Notes under the pieces: model-generated
Database searches by the model: none
What the model saw: only the letters and a program-made list of their open reading frames with translations
What the model was told of the DNA's origin: nothing
Shown: positions 35,536-44,513 of the stretch, one piece after another
Numbering within the stretch: the stretch's first letter is position 1
Layout of the letters: each line of letters begins with the position of its first letter
From: Streptomyces sp. CC0208
GTDB lineage: Bacteria; Actinomycetota; Actinomycetes; Streptomycetales; Streptomycetaceae
Assembly: GCF_003443735.1 (NCBI RefSeq)
Contig: NZ_CP031969.1
Coordinates: 2,046,001-2,110,000 of the forward strand
Direction of reading: 5' to 3'
DNA: 64,000 nt
Translations under genes and position numbers: made by a program

Positions 35536-36564
35536 TCAGACCTCCTGCCAGGCCGCCAGGGCCAGTCCCGGCTCGTCCTTCTGCCGGGCGATCCTGAGCT
35601 CTCCGTCGGGGGTCACCGTCGCCGCGACGACCCGGCCGTCGGCGTCCTCGGCGAGGGCGACGGCCGTGTCCGCCGGCAACTGCGGTCCGGACTCCGTCCA
35701 CCACAGGCCCGCCGACTCCTGCTCCGCCGGACAGGCGGCGAAGGCGACCCGGCCGGAGGCCGAACGCTGGGCGAGCAGCGTGCAGTCGTGGCCCTCCAGG
35801 GTGCAGCGCAGCAGGGCCGCCGGGCCGGGCCCGGCCGCCGCCGGCAGTGGGGTGGGCTCGGTGCCCGGACGCCAGGCGTAGAGCATGCCCTCGCGGTCCG
35901 CGAAGAACAGGGTGGTGTGTTCCTTGGAGGTGGGCAGGGCGCTGAGCGTGCCCGGCTCGACGCGCACCGGCAGCGAGTCGGCCGGGACGAGAGGCGCGCC
36001 CGCCTCCTCCTGGCGCCAGCGCAGGATGCCGGCCTGGTTGCTGCCGTACAACTCGATCCGGCCCGACTCCCCCGTCACGGCGGTCAGTTGCTCGTGCACG
36101 TCGGTCCCCTTGAGGTCGGCCCAGGCGTTCCAGCCGCCGCGCTCCTTCTGGATGAGGGCGCGCACGCTGCCGCCGCGGTTGCGGACGAAGACATGGGCCC
36201 TGCCCTCCGCGTCGACGGCCACGGCGGGTGTGCCGGTACGCGCACCGGCCTTGTCGGGGTGGCCGACCGGGCTCCAGTCGAGGGCGGCGAGGTGGACGCG
36301 GAAGTGCGTGGAGTGCACCAGGCCTGCCTCCTGGGCCTTGGTGGGCCGCCAGGAGACGAGGTGTGCGTAGCCGTCGGCGCCGTGTCCCACGGCGAGGACG
36401 GGGTGCAGGCGCTGGTCGCCGCCGACCTTGCGCCATGGCAGCCAGGTGTCGCCGCCCGGGCGGCGCTCGGCCCTGCACCACACCGCCTCGTCACGGATGG
36501 CGTAGACGCCGAGTCGGCCGTCGCGGGCGCGGATGAGCCAGTCGCCGTTCACTGTACGGACCAT
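35536..36564 (-). CDS. hypothetical protein, predicted beta-propeller
   Basis: 342 residues from ATG 36564 (GGAG 8 nt upstream; GTG 36570 is too close). No signal peptide. The chain shows repeated units of about 45-50 residues with Gly-Asp, Trp and strand patterns (DGRLGVYAIRD, DGYAHLVSWRP, EGRAHVFVRNRGG, SGRIELYGSNQAG, EGMLYAWRPG, DGRVVAATVTPDGEL), which suggests a five- to seven-bladed propeller resembling sugar-binding PLL-type lectin folds. No catalytic residues are recognised. It is convergent to fadAB and divergent from the PIN-like gene, about 70 bp away. Confidence 0.7.
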   Translation of the reverse strand: MVRTVNGDWLIRARDGRLGVYAIRDEAVWCRAERRPGGDTWLPWRKVGGDQRLHPVLAVGHGADGYAHLVSWRPTKAQEAGLVHSTHFRVHLAALDWSPVGHPDKAGARTGTPAVAVDAEGRAHVFVRNRGGSVRALIQKERGGWNAWADLKGTDVHEQLTAVTGESGRIELYGSNQAGILRWRQEEAGAPLVPADSLPVRVEPGTLSALPTSKEHTTLFFADREGMLYAWRPGTEPTPLPAAAGPGPAALLRCTLEGHDCTLLAQRSASGRVAFAACPAEQESAGLWWTESGPQLPADTAVALAEDADGRVVAATVTPDGELRIARQKDEPGLALAAWQEV

Positions 36565-36634
36565 TGACACGGCTCCACTCTAATCGGGCGGCCGGCGCCG
36601 TCCTCGGGTGGGCCGGTCGTGGGACGCTGAGGGC

Positions 36635-37000
36635 ATGAGTGACGTGCTGTTGGTCGTCGTGGATGCCGCGAACGTCGTCGGCTCGGTGCCGGACGGGTGG
36701 TGGCGGGACCGTCGGGGGGCGGCGGAGCGGTTGCGGGACCGGCTGGCGGCGGACGGGGTGCCGGGGCGGCCCGGGGCGGTGGAGATCGTGCTGGTGGTGG
36801 AGGGGGCGGCTCGGGGGGTGGAGTCGGTGCCGGGGGTTCGGGTCGAGTCGGCTCCGGGGAGCGGGGACGACCATATGGTCGAGTTGGTGGCGGAGGCGGG
36901 TGAGCGGCCCGTACTGGTGGTGACGGCGGACCGTGAACTCCGGCGGCGAGTCGGGGAGTTGGGGGCGGAGGTGGCGGGGCCGCGGACGGTTCGTCCCTGA
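36635..37000 (+). CDS. small PIN/NYN-like protein
   Basis: 121 residues. The start LLVVVDAANVVG has an Asp after a hydrophobic strand, followed later by GDDHMVELVAEAG and VLVVTADRELRRRVGELGAEVAGP. This D...D/D...TAD-R-L order is the pattern of PIN/NYN nuclease folds (as in RNases of the YacP and toxin families). All acidic positions appear present, so an RNA-cleaving activity is possible. No antitoxin-like partner is next to it. The annotation as a nuclease is inference. Confidence 0.65.
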   Translation: MSDVLLVVVDAANVVGSVPDGWWRDRRGAAERLRDRLAADGVPGRPGAVEIVLVVEGAARGVESVPGVRVESAPGSGDDHMVELVAEAGERPVLVVTADRELRRRVGELGAEVAGPRTVRP

Positions 37001-37033
37001 GCGCCTTCCGATGTGCCGCGCTGTGCCGTGTCG

Positions 37034-37080
37034 CGGCTGCGGGCCGGTGGGGGCTGGTCGCGCCGTTCCCCGCGCCCCTT
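37034..37080. repeat. dispersed Streptomyces intergenic repeat
   Basis: The stretch beginning CGGCTGCGGG and ending GTTCCCCGCGCCCCTT closely resembles a repeat that I recall in many Streptomyces intergenic regions. It follows the PIN-like gene by 34 bp. Confidence 0.55.
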
Positions 37081-37134
37081 GGGTACGTGCTCTGGCCCCC
37101 CTCCAGAGGTGCGGGGGGCGCGTGAAGGACGGGC

Positions 37135-37172
37135 GGCCCCATATCTCCTGGGTGAGCAGGACACATGGGGCC
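37135..37172 (-). terminator. terminator after the amino-acid permease
   Basis: GGCCCCAT (37135-37142) and ATGGGGCC (37165-37172) are exact inverted repeats with a second short stem (TCCTG/CAGGA) inside. It lies 21 bp beyond the permease stop. Confidence 0.65.
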
Positions 37173-37192
37173 GGAGAGGTGGAACGTATGCG

Positions 37193-38692
37193 CTACTCCC
37201 TGTTGTCTGCCGTCGCCGCCATGCGCTGTCCGAGACGGCTGTGGCTCCGGCCGTAGAGGAAGTACACGGCGAACCCGATCACCATCCAGATCGCGAACCG
37301 CAGCCAGGTCTCGGCCGGCAGGTTGAGCATCAGCCAGAGGGAGGCCGCCACCGACAGGATCGGGATGACCGGCACCCACGGGGTGCGGAAGGCACGGGGC
37401 AGGTCGGGGCGGGACCTGCGGAGGATGATCACGCCGATGGCGACGACCACGAAGGCGAACAGGGTGCCGATGTTGACCAGTTCGGCGAGTTCGCTCAGGG
37501 GCGTGAAGCCGGCGACGATCGCGATGATCACGCCGAGCAGGATGGTCGGCCGGTGCGGGGTCCGGAACTTCGGGTGGACGTGGGAGAAGAACGTGGGCAG
37601 CAGTCCGTCGCGGCTCATCGCGAAGAAGACCCGGGTCTGGCCCAGCAGCAGGATCATGCACACCGTCGTCAGGCCGACCGCGGCGCCGAAGCTGATGAAG
37701 CCCGCGAACCAGGGGTGGCCGGTGGCCTTGAAGGCGTCCGCGAGCGGGGCCGTGATGGACAGGTCCGTGTACTTCTGCATGCCCGTCACGACGATCGACA
37801 CGGCCACGTAGAGGGTCGTGCAGATGAGGAGGGAGCCGAGGATGCCGCGGGGCATGTCGCGCTGCGGGTTCCTGGTCTCCTCGGCGGCCGTGGCGACCAC
37901 GTCGAAGCCGATGAAGGCGAAGAAGACGACGGAGGCGGCGGTGAAGATGCCCATCACACCGAAGTTGGAGGGCGCCCAGCCGAACATCAGCTGGATCAGC
38001 GGCGACTGGAGACTGTCACCGGCCGGCACTTCCTGGGCCTTCGGGATGAACGGGTCGTAGTGGTCGCCCTTGACGAAGAAGGCGCCCGCGATGATCACGG
38101 TCAACACGACCGTCACCTTGACGGCGACGACGATCGAGGTCACGCGCGCGGAGAGCTTGGTGCCGAGCACGAGGATGGCGGTGAGCACCAGGACGAGCGC
38201 GGCGGCGAGGATGTCGAAGCCGAAGCCGTGGGCCCCGTCGCGGCTGCCGAGCGCGGCCGGCAGATGCCAGCCCGCGTTGTCCAGCAGGGAGGCGATGTAG
38301 CCGGACCAGCCGACGGACACCACCGCCGTGCCCAGCGCGAACTCCAGGACCAGGTCCCAGCCGATGATCCAGGCGGGCAGTTCACCGAGGGAGGCGTAGG
38401 CGAAGGTGTACGCCGATCCGGCCACCGGGACGGTGGAGGCGAACTCGGCGTAGCAGAGCGCGGCGAGCGCGCAGACGACGCCGGCCACGACGAAGGCCAG
38501 GGCGACCGCCGGTCCTGCGTTGTTCTTGGCGACGGTGCCGGTCAGGACGAAGATGCCGGTGCCGATGATGACACCGACACCGAAGACGGTCAGATCCAGC
38601 GCGGACAAGGACTTCTTGAGCGCGTGCTCTGGCTCCTCGGTGTCGAGGATGGACTGCTCGACCTTCTTCGTCCGGAAGAGGGTGCTGCTCAC
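37193..38692 (-). CDS. APC-family amino-acid permease (CAT type)
   Basis: 499 residues with about twelve to fourteen membrane helices. The start SALDLTVFGVGVIIGTGIFVLTGTVA is the helix-1 signature of cationic amino-acid transporter-type permeases, with the unwound GTGIF substrate motif, and AGSAYTFAYASLGELPAWIIGWDLVLEFALG follows. The last helices are typical of CAT proteins, ending in FLYGRSHSRLG. It takes up an amino acid, perhaps cationic, with protons. It lies alone between two terminators. Confidence 0.92.
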   Translation of the reverse strand: MSSTLFRTKKVEQSILDTEEPEHALKKSLSALDLTVFGVGVIIGTGIFVLTGTVAKNNAGPAVALAFVVAGVVCALAALCYAEFASTVPVAGSAYTFAYASLGELPAWIIGWDLVLEFALGTAVVSVGWSGYIASLLDNAGWHLPAALGSRDGAHGFGFDILAAALVLVLTAILVLGTKLSARVTSIVVAVKVTVVLTVIIAGAFFVKGDHYDPFIPKAQEVPAGDSLQSPLIQLMFGWAPSNFGVMGIFTAASVVFFAFIGFDVVATAAEETRNPQRDMPRGILGSLLICTTLYVAVSIVVTGMQKYTDLSITAPLADAFKATGHPWFAGFISFGAAVGLTTVCMILLLGQTRVFFAMSRDGLLPTFFSHVHPKFRTPHRPTILLGVIIAIVAGFTPLSELAELVNIGTLFAFVVVAIGVIILRRSRPDLPRAFRTPWVPVIPILSVAASLWLMLNLPAETWLRFAIWMVIGFAVYFLYGRSHSRLGQRMAATADNRE

Positions 38693-38772
38693 GGGGACCT
38701 CCCACGCTGTGTCGTCCTCGACATGATCGAGAGGGGGCGTAGGTCGTATGCCCCGGCACGGGCGGATTCACG

Positions 38773-38822
38773 CGAACGGGCCGGTCACACCACTGTCAAG
38801 AGTGGTGTGACCGGCCCGTTCG
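38773..38822 (-). terminator. dxs terminator
   Basis: A perfect 22-bp stem (38773-38794 with 38801-38822) with a 6-nt loop, 17 bp beyond the dxs stop. Confidence 0.9.
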
Positions 38823-38839
38823 GCCGAGTTCCGAAGGCG

Positions 38840-40759
38840 CTAGTCGCGGGCGGGCTGCGCCTCGGCCGGGGCGTTGTCGTACCGGCCGTCCAGCTTCGAG
38901 ACGAGGCCCGTGACCTGGCGGGCGATGTCGGGCGCGGTCAGCCCGATCTCCGCCATGATCTCGGCGCGGGAGGCGTGGTCGAGGAAGCGCGGCGGGATGC
39001 CGAAGTCGCGCAGCGGGACGTCGACGCCCGCGTCGCGCAGGGCCTGTGCGATCGCCGAGCCGACACCGCCGACGCGGGAGTTGTCCTCGACGGTGACGAC
39101 CACGCGGTGCCGCTCCGCGAGCGGGGCCATGGCCTCGTCGACGGGCTTGACCCAGCGCGGGTCGACGACGGTGGTGGAGATGCCCTGCTTGTCGAGCAGA
39201 CCGGCGATCTCCAGGCACATGGGGGCGAGGGCGCCGACGGAGACGAGGAGCACGTCGGGCGTGTCCGTGCCCGGCTCGCGCAGCACGTCCATGGAGCCGA
39301 CGGTGCCCACGGCGGGTACGGCGGGGCCGACGACGCCCTTGGAGTAGCGCAGCACGGTCGGCGCGTCGTCGACCTGGACGGCCTCGCGCAGCTGGGCGCG
39401 CAATTGCTCGGCGTCGCGCGGGGCGGCGAGCCGCAGCGTCGGGATGACCTGGAGCATCGACATGTCCCACATGCCGTTGTGCGAGGCGCCGTCGTCGCCG
39501 GTGACCCCGGCCCGGTCGAGCACGAAGGTCACGCCGCACTTGTGCAGGGCGACGTCCATGAGGACCTGGTCGAAGGCGCGGTTGAGGAAGGTGGCGTAGA
39601 CGGCGAACACGGGGTGCAGGCCGCCCGTCGCGAGGCCCGCCGCGGAGACGGCCGCGTGCTGCTCGGCGATGCCGACGTCGTAGATGCGGTCCGGGAAGGT
39701 GTCCGCGAACTTCTTCAGGCCGACCGGCTGGAGCATGGCCGCGGTGATGGCGACGATGTCCTTCCGCTCCCGGCCCAGCTTGACCATCTCGTCGCCGAAG
39801 ACGGAGGTCCAGCTGGCGGCGGCAGCCTTGATGGGCAGGCCGGTGTCGGGGTGGATGGGGCCGATGCCGTGGAAACGGTCGGCCTCGTCCTGCTCGGCGG
39901 GCTCGTAGCCGCGGCCCTTCTCGGTGAGGCAGTGCACGATGACCGGGCCGCCGAACCGCTTGGCGCGGGCCAGCGCCGACTCCAGCGCCTCGATGTCGTG
40001 GCCGTCGATGGGGCCGACGTACTTCAGGCCGAGGTCCTCGAACATGCCCTGGGGCGCGATGAAGTCCTTGAGGCCCTTCTTGGCGCCGTGCAGGGTCTCG
40101 TAGAGGGGCCGGCCGACGACCGGGGTGCGCTCCAGGAGGTCCTTGCCGCGGGCCAGGAAGCGCTCGTAGCCGTCGGTGGTGCGCAGGGTCGCCAGGTGGT
40201 TCGCGAGGCCGCCGATGGTCGGCGAGTAGGAGCGCTCGTTGTCGTTGACGACGATGACCAGGGGCCGGTCCTTGGCGTCGGCGATGTTGTTCAGCGCCTC
40301 CCAGGCCATACCGCCGGTCAGGGCGCCGTCACCGATGACGGCGACGACGTGGTCGTCGCGTTCGAGCACCTGGTTGGCCTTGGCGAGCCCGTCGGCCCAG
40401 CCGAGGACGGTCGAGGCGTGGCTGTTCTCGATGACGTCGTGCTCGGACTCGGCGCGCGAGGGGTAGCCGGACAGCCCGCCCTTGGAGCGCAGCTTCGAGA
40501 AGTCCTGGCGGCCGGTGAGCAGTTTGTGCACGTACGCCTGGTGGCCGGTGTCGAAGAGCACCCGGTCCTTCGGCGAGTCGAAGACCCGGTGCAGCGCGAT
40601 GGTCAGCTCGACCACACCGAGGTTGGGGCCGAGGTGGCCGCCGGTCTTGGAGACCGCGCCGACGAGGAAGCTCCTGATCTCCTCCGCCAGCTGGTCCAGC
40701 TCCTCGAGGCTGAGCCGGTCCAGATCACGCGGTCCCCTGATACGGGTCAGCAGCGGCAC
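38840..40759 (-). CDS. dxs: 1-deoxy-D-xylulose-5-phosphate synthase
   Basis: 639 residues from GTG 40759 (AAGGAGG upstream). Dxs joins pyruvate and glyceraldehyde-3-phosphate in the first step of the MEP isoprenoid pathway, using thiamine diphosphate and Mg. The TPP motif is [19 protein letters not shown], the His-containing loop is [12 protein letters not shown], and the transketolase central domain has [18 protein letters not shown]. The C-terminal domain is complete. S. coelicolor has two dxs genes; this position corresponds to SCO6013 by memory. Confidence 0.96.
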   Translation of the reverse strand: MPLLTRIRGPRDLDRLSLEELDQLAEEIRSFLVGAVSKTGGHLGPNLGVVELTIALHRVFDSPKDRVLFDTGHQAYVHKLLTGRQDFSKLRSKGGLSGYPSRAESEHDVIENSHASTVLGWADGLAKANQVLERDDHVVAVIGDGALTGGMAWEALNNIADAKDRPLVIVVNDNERSYSPTIGGLANHLATLRTTDGYERFLARGKDLLERTPVVGRPLYETLHGAKKGLKDFIAPQGMFEDLGLKYVGPIDGHDIEALESALARAKRFGGPVIVHCLTEKGRGYEPAEQDEADRFHGIGPIHPDTGLPIKAAAASWTSVFGDEMVKLGRERKDIVAITAAMLQPVGLKKFADTFPDRIYDVGIAEQHAAVSAAGLATGGLHPVFAVYATFLNRAFDQVLMDVALHKCGVTFVLDRAGVTGDDGASHNGMWDMSMLQVIPTLRLAAPRDAEQLRAQLREAVQVDDAPTVLRYSKGVVGPAVPAVGTVGSMDVLREPGTDTPDVLLVSVGALAPMCLEIAGLLDKQGISTTVVDPRWVKPVDEAMAPLAERHRVVVTVEDNSRVGGVGSAIAQALRDAGVDVPLRDFGIPPRFLDHASRAEIMAEIGLTAPDIARQVTGLVSKLDGRYDNAPAEAQPARD

Positions 40760-40828
40760 CCGTGCCTCCTTGCTTAGAGCTGATCGAGCTTTGCCGGGCG
40801 GGGTCGAGTCTAATGTTCCACGAGAACA

Positions 40829-40863
40829 GTCCTGCCCGGCACCTCGTGGGTGCCGGGCAGGAC
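40829..40863 (-). terminator. terminator of the xylFGH-type operon
   Basis: Perfect 15-bp arms (40829-40843 and 40849-40863) with a TCGTG loop, 31 bp past the permease stop. Confidence 0.88.
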
Positions 40864-40894
40864 CGTCGACCGGGAGGGGCTGTCCCCTGCGGTG

Positions 40895-42211
40895 TTATCC
40901 GCGGCCCGAGGCCTTCTGAGACCTTCGCGACACCGAGTCGATGACGACCGCGCCCAGCAGAACACCGCCGGTGATCATGTACTGGATCGAGGCGTTCATG
41001 TTCAGCAGGTCGAGACCGGTCGTGATGGACTGGATGACCAGCATGCCCAGGAGGGCCGACCACACCGAACCGCGGCCGCCGAACAGGCTCGTACCGCCGA
41101 TGACGGCCGCCGCGATGGCGAGCATCAGGGTGTTGCCGCCACCGGCGCTGAGCGTCGCGCTCGCGGTCTGACCGGCGAAGAACATACCGCCGATCGCCGC
41201 GAAACCGCCGGAGATGGCGAACACGGTGATACGGACCATCGGCACGTTGATACCGGCACGGCGCGCGGCCTCGATGCCGCCGCCCACCGCGAAGACCTGA
41301 CGGCCGTACGTGGTGCGGCGGAGCACGAAGTCGACGACCACCAGGGCCGCCAGGAAGATCACCAGCGAGTTGGAGACACCGGCCGCGTTGTTGAGCACGG
41401 CGGCGGCCAGGAAGGACGCGATGGCGAGCGCGCCGACGCGGACCAGGATCTCGACGGTGGGCCGGAAGGGCACGCCGGCGGCCTTGCGGCGCCGCTGCTC
41501 GCTGAAGTTGCCGACCAGGGTCAGCACGACGGCGAGGCCGGCCAGCAGGTACGCGCCGACGATCGCCTGGTCCATGAAGAACGAGCTCTGGCCGAACAGG
41601 TGGATCGGACCCGAGTCGGACGGGATGTTGATGGTGCCGCTGGAGCCCAGCAGCCACAGCATCAGGCCGTTCCAGCCGAGCAGACCGGCCAGGGTGACGA
41701 CGAACGCCGGTACGCCGACCTTGGCGAAGAACCAGCCGTGCAGGGAGCCGATGGCGACACCGGTGACGATCGCCAGGAGCAGCGCCAGCCAGACGTTCAT
41801 GCCGTGGTTGACCACCCACACCGCGAACAGGGTGGAGGCCAGGCCGCTGACGGAACCGACCGACAGGTCGATCTCGCCGAGCAGCAGCACGAACACCAGG
41901 CCGATGGCGATCATGCCGGTGGCCGACAGGTAGTAGCTGATGTTGGAGACGTTGTCGGCGCTCAGGAAGCGGTCGTTCTTGAACTGGAAGATCGCCCAGA
42001 TGACGATCAGTCCGACCACCACGGGCAGCGAGCCCAGTTCACCGCCCTTGACCTTGCGGGTGAACTCGGTCCAGTAGCCCTTGAAGCCCTCTTCGCGGAC
42101 CAGCAGCCGGGGGTCGACCACCGAGACCGGTGCCGCGGTGGGGTCGTCGGCGGGGGCGACCGTGGTCTGCGTCTCCGTGTCCGCCTTGGAAACCTTCGAG
42201 GTGTCGCTCAC
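40895..42211 (-). CDS. xylH: sugar ABC transporter permease (XylH/CUT2 type)
   Basis: 438 residues from GTG 42211, overlapping the ATPase stop (GTGA). A cytoplasmic N-terminus of about 70 residues precedes some ten to twelve helices. The CUT2 features GEIDLSVGSVSGLASTLFA and AAVIGGTSLFGGRGSVWSALLG are present, matching XylH/RbsC permeases for monosaccharides. It is somewhat longer than RbsC, as XylH proteins are. The cargo is inferred to be D-xylose or another pentose from the binding protein and ROK regulator of the same operon. Confidence 0.9.
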   Translation of the reverse strand: MSDTSKVSKADTETQTTVAPADDPTAAPVSVVDPRLLVREEGFKGYWTEFTRKVKGGELGSLPVVVGLIVIWAIFQFKNDRFLSADNVSNISYYLSATGMIAIGLVFVLLLGEIDLSVGSVSGLASTLFAVWVVNHGMNVWLALLLAIVTGVAIGSLHGWFFAKVGVPAFVVTLAGLLGWNGLMLWLLGSSGTINIPSDSGPIHLFGQSSFFMDQAIVGAYLLAGLAVVLTLVGNFSEQRRRKAAGVPFRPTVEILVRVGALAIASFLAAAVLNNAAGVSNSLVIFLAALVVVDFVLRRTTYGRQVFAVGGGIEAARRAGINVPMVRITVFAISGGFAAIGGMFFAGQTASATLSAGGGNTLMLAIAAAVIGGTSLFGGRGSVWSALLGMLVIQSITTGLDLLNMNASIQYMITGGVLLGAVVIDSVSRRSQKASGRG

Positions 42212-42990
42212 TTTGCCGCCTCCGCGCTGCGACGTCCCGCACGACGGGTCACGGCGTTGTCCGTGGCACCCGTGATCGCGGAGATGATTTCTTCCTGACT
42301 GGTGTCCTTCACCGAGAAGGAACCGTTGTTCCTGCCCAGCCGCAGCACGGCGACGGTGTCGGCGACTGCCTTCACGTCGGCCATGTTGTGGCTGATGAGG
42401 ATGACGCCGAGGTTGCGCTCGCGCAGCCGCTCGACGAGGTCGAGGACCTGTGCGGTCTGCTCGACACCGAGGGCGGCGGTGGGCTCGTCGAGGATCACGA
42501 CCTTGGGGTCGCCGATCAGGGCGCGCGCGATGGCGACGACCTGACGCTGACCGCCGGAGAGGCTCGCGATCGGGATGCGCACACTCGGGATGCGGATGGA
42601 GAGCGTGTTCAGCAGCTCGCGCGCCTTCTGCTCCATCGTGACCTCGTCGATCACACCACGGCGCAGCAGCTCGCGTCCGAGGTAGAGGTTGCCGACCACG
42701 TCGAGGTTGTCGCACAGGGCGAGGTCCTGGTAGACCGTCGCGACGCCGAGTCCCTGGGCGTCGTGCGGCCTGTTGATGCTGACCGGGTTGCCGTCCCACT
42801 CGATGACGCCCTCATCGATGGGGTGGACACCGGCGATCGTCTTGACCAGCGTGGACTTTCCGGCGCCGTTGTCGCCGACCAGGGCGACGACTTCTCCGGC
42901 GTGGACCTCCAGTTCGACATCGGTGAGGGCCTGCACCGCACCGAATCGCTTGGAGACTCCGCGCAACGCCAGCACGGGCGTAGCGGACAC
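42208..42990 (-). CDS. xylG: sugar ABC transporter ATPase, single-domain (XylG-like)
   Basis: 260 residues from GTG 42990, which has GGAG with 9 nt spacing; ATG 42999 lies too close to the same ribosome site. Walker A is GDNGAGKST, the signature LSGGQRQ, Walker B VVILDEPTAALG and the switch His is in LISHNMADV. It is a single ATPase domain, whereas many XylG/RbsA proteins have two fused domains, so it must act as a homodimer. A 298-bp spacer with two hairpins separates it from the binding-protein gene. Confidence 0.9.
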   Translation of the reverse strand: MSATPVLALRGVSKRFGAVQALTDVELEVHAGEVVALVGDNGAGKSTLVKTIAGVHPIDEGVIEWDGNPVSINRPHDAQGLGVATVYQDLALCDNLDVVGNLYLGRELLRRGVIDEVTMEQKARELLNTLSIRIPSVRIPIASLSGGQRQVVAIARALIGDPKVVILDEPTAALGVEQTAQVLDLVERLRERNLGVILISHNMADVKAVADTVAVLRLGRNNGSFSVKDTSQEEIISAITGATDNAVTRRAGRRSAEAAK

Positions 42991-43177
42991 GTGAACCATC
43001 TCCTTCGCCGCCTGACCGGCGGGGATGCCGCGCTTGGGGTAAGGCGCGGAGGGGTTGCGCTCGTGGCACTCAGGCTCGTAGCACTCGACTGACGAGTTGT
43101 GCCGTAAGCACGGATTTACTAGTCGAACATGCGCGCGACCGGTGCCTCTTGGCAACGGTTGCGTCCGTCATGCTTCC

Positions 43178-43275
43178 GTCCGGCGCCCGCCCCGCAGCGG
43201 GGTATGAAGGCGGTGCGGGCGCCGGACAGGCTTGGTGCCTGCCTCGGGGCGGCCCGTCGAAGGACGCGCCCCGGG
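43178..43275 (-). promoter_or_regulatory. two hairpins between xylF- and xylG-type genes
   Basis: Arms 43178-43190 and 43215-43227 are a perfect 13-bp inverted repeat. Arms 43242-43251 and 43266-43275 form a 10-bp stem with one G-T pair, 14 bp after the xylF stop. A short palindrome GCAAC-G-GTTGC at 43152-43162 lies further downstream. The hairpins probably act as partial terminators or mRNA stabilisers so that more binding protein than ATPase and permease is made. Confidence 0.6.
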
Positions 43276-43288
43276 GCTCAGCGGCTCT

Positions 43289-44392
43289 TTACTGAAGGCC
43301 GGCCTTCTTGCACGCGGCGGCGTAGTCCGCGGTGCAGATGTCGGCGACGGTGTACAGACCGTCCTTGACGACCGTGTCCTTGATGTTCTTGACGGTCACC
43401 GAGACCGGGGTCAGCAGCTTCGCCTGGACCTTGTCGCCGGAACCGCTGGTCACCGTGGTGTCGGCCAGGGACTTGATGTCCTTGCCCTGCAGCAGGTTGA
43501 CCGCGAGCTCGGCGGCGGTGTCGGCCTCCGGCTTGTAGGCCTTGTAGACCGTGGCGGACTGGGTGCCGGCGACGATCCGCTGGATGGCCGCGAGCTCGGC
43601 GTCCTGACCGGTCAGCGGGATGGTGCTGATGCCCGCGCCCTTGAGGGTGTTGGCGATACCACCGGCCATGCCGTCGTTGGCGGCGTAGACGCCCGCGATG
43701 TTCTTGGCGCCCAGCTGGGTGATGGCCGCGGACATCTTCTGCGCGGCGACCGTGTCCTTCCACAGGCCGGACTGCTCGTAGGCGATGTCGACCTTGCCGT
43801 CGAGGACCTTGTGCGCGCCTTCCTTGAACTGGCCGGCGTTCGGGTCGGCGTCGTCACCGTTGATCATGACGACCTTGGACTTCGGCGTCGCCTTGGAGCC
43901 GAGGGCGTCCAGCAGGGCCTGGCCCTGGAGCTGGCCGACCTTGACGTTGTCGAAGGAGACGTACGCGGAGACCGGGCCCTGGGCCAGACGGTCGTACGCG
44001 ACGACCTTGACGCCCTTGCTCACCGCGGAGGCGATGGAGGACTTGATGGCGGCGGAGTCCTGCGCCGAGACCACGATCACCTTGACGCCCTTGGTGACCA
44101 TGCTGCTCATCTGCTGGGCCTGCTTGGCCGGGTCGGCCGCGGCGTTGGCGTAGGAGACGGTGCAGTCGCTGCACAGCTCCTTGACCTTGGCCACGAAGTA
44201 CGGCTTGTCGAACTTCTCGTACCGCGCGGTGACGTTGTCGGGCAGGAGCAGACCGATCGACTTGCCGCCGGACCCGGAGCTGCTGCTGTCGCTGCCGCTG
44301 TTGTCGTCGCCGGCCTTGCCGCAGGCGGCGACCGAGACGGCGAGCGCCGAGATCGCAACGGACACGGCGGCACGACGCATGAGCGTGTTCAC
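43289..44392 (-). CDS. xylF: sugar-binding lipoprotein (XylF-like, CUT2)
   Basis: 367 residues from GTG 44392 (GGAGG with 8 nt spacing). The signal ends in SVAAC (lipobox), followed by a Gly/Ser/Asp linker. The mature part is a type I periplasmic-binding fold with GLLLPDNVTARYEKFDKPYF at the sugar-site start, VIVVSAQDSAAIKSSI, VVAYDRLAQG, GVYAANDGMAGG and IPLTGQDAELAAIQRI; the last two blocks are typical of xylose-binding proteins. It delivers a pentose, probably xylose, to the XylGH channel. An operator-like palindrome for the ROK regulator lies upstream. Confidence 0.9.
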   Translation of the reverse strand: MNTLMRRAAVSVAISALAVSVAACGKAGDDNSGSDSSSSGSGGKSIGLLLPDNVTARYEKFDKPYFVAKVKELCSDCTVSYANAAADPAKQAQQMSSMVTKGVKVIVVSAQDSAAIKSSIASAVSKGVKVVAYDRLAQGPVSAYVSFDNVKVGQLQGQALLDALGSKATPKSKVVMINGDDADPNAGQFKEGAHKVLDGKVDIAYEQSGLWKDTVAAQKMSAAITQLGAKNIAGVYAANDGMAGGIANTLKGAGISTIPLTGQDAELAAIQRIVAGTQSATVYKAYKPEADTAAELAVNLLQGKDIKSLADTTVTSGSGDKVQAKLLTPVSVTVKNIKDTVVKDGLYTVADICTADYAAACKKAGLQ

Positions 44393-44472
44393 TTGAGAAA
44401 CCTCCCTGACGAGGCCGCGTCGTTGCGGCCGAGGTGGCTGGAAGTCAACTCGGCCACACGTGCGACGTCAAG

Positions 44473-44484
44473 AAGTAAATACTT
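44473..44484. promoter_or_regulatory. candidate ROK-regulator operator upstream of xylF
   Basis: AAGTA-AA-TACTT is a 12-bp inverted repeat, A/T-rich in a G/C-rich genome, 81-92 bp before the xylF start and 30 bp after the ROK stop. Its position fits an operator for the adjacent regulator. Confidence 0.5.
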
Positions 44485-44513
44485 AACGAGATGGCAACGG
44501 CGTCCTGCGTTCT

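Noticed and set aside
37013..40777. Open frame of about 1250 codons on the plus strand
   Set aside because: Antisense to the amino-acid permease and dxs; its sequence is a low-complexity Asp/Glu/Gly/Arg string.
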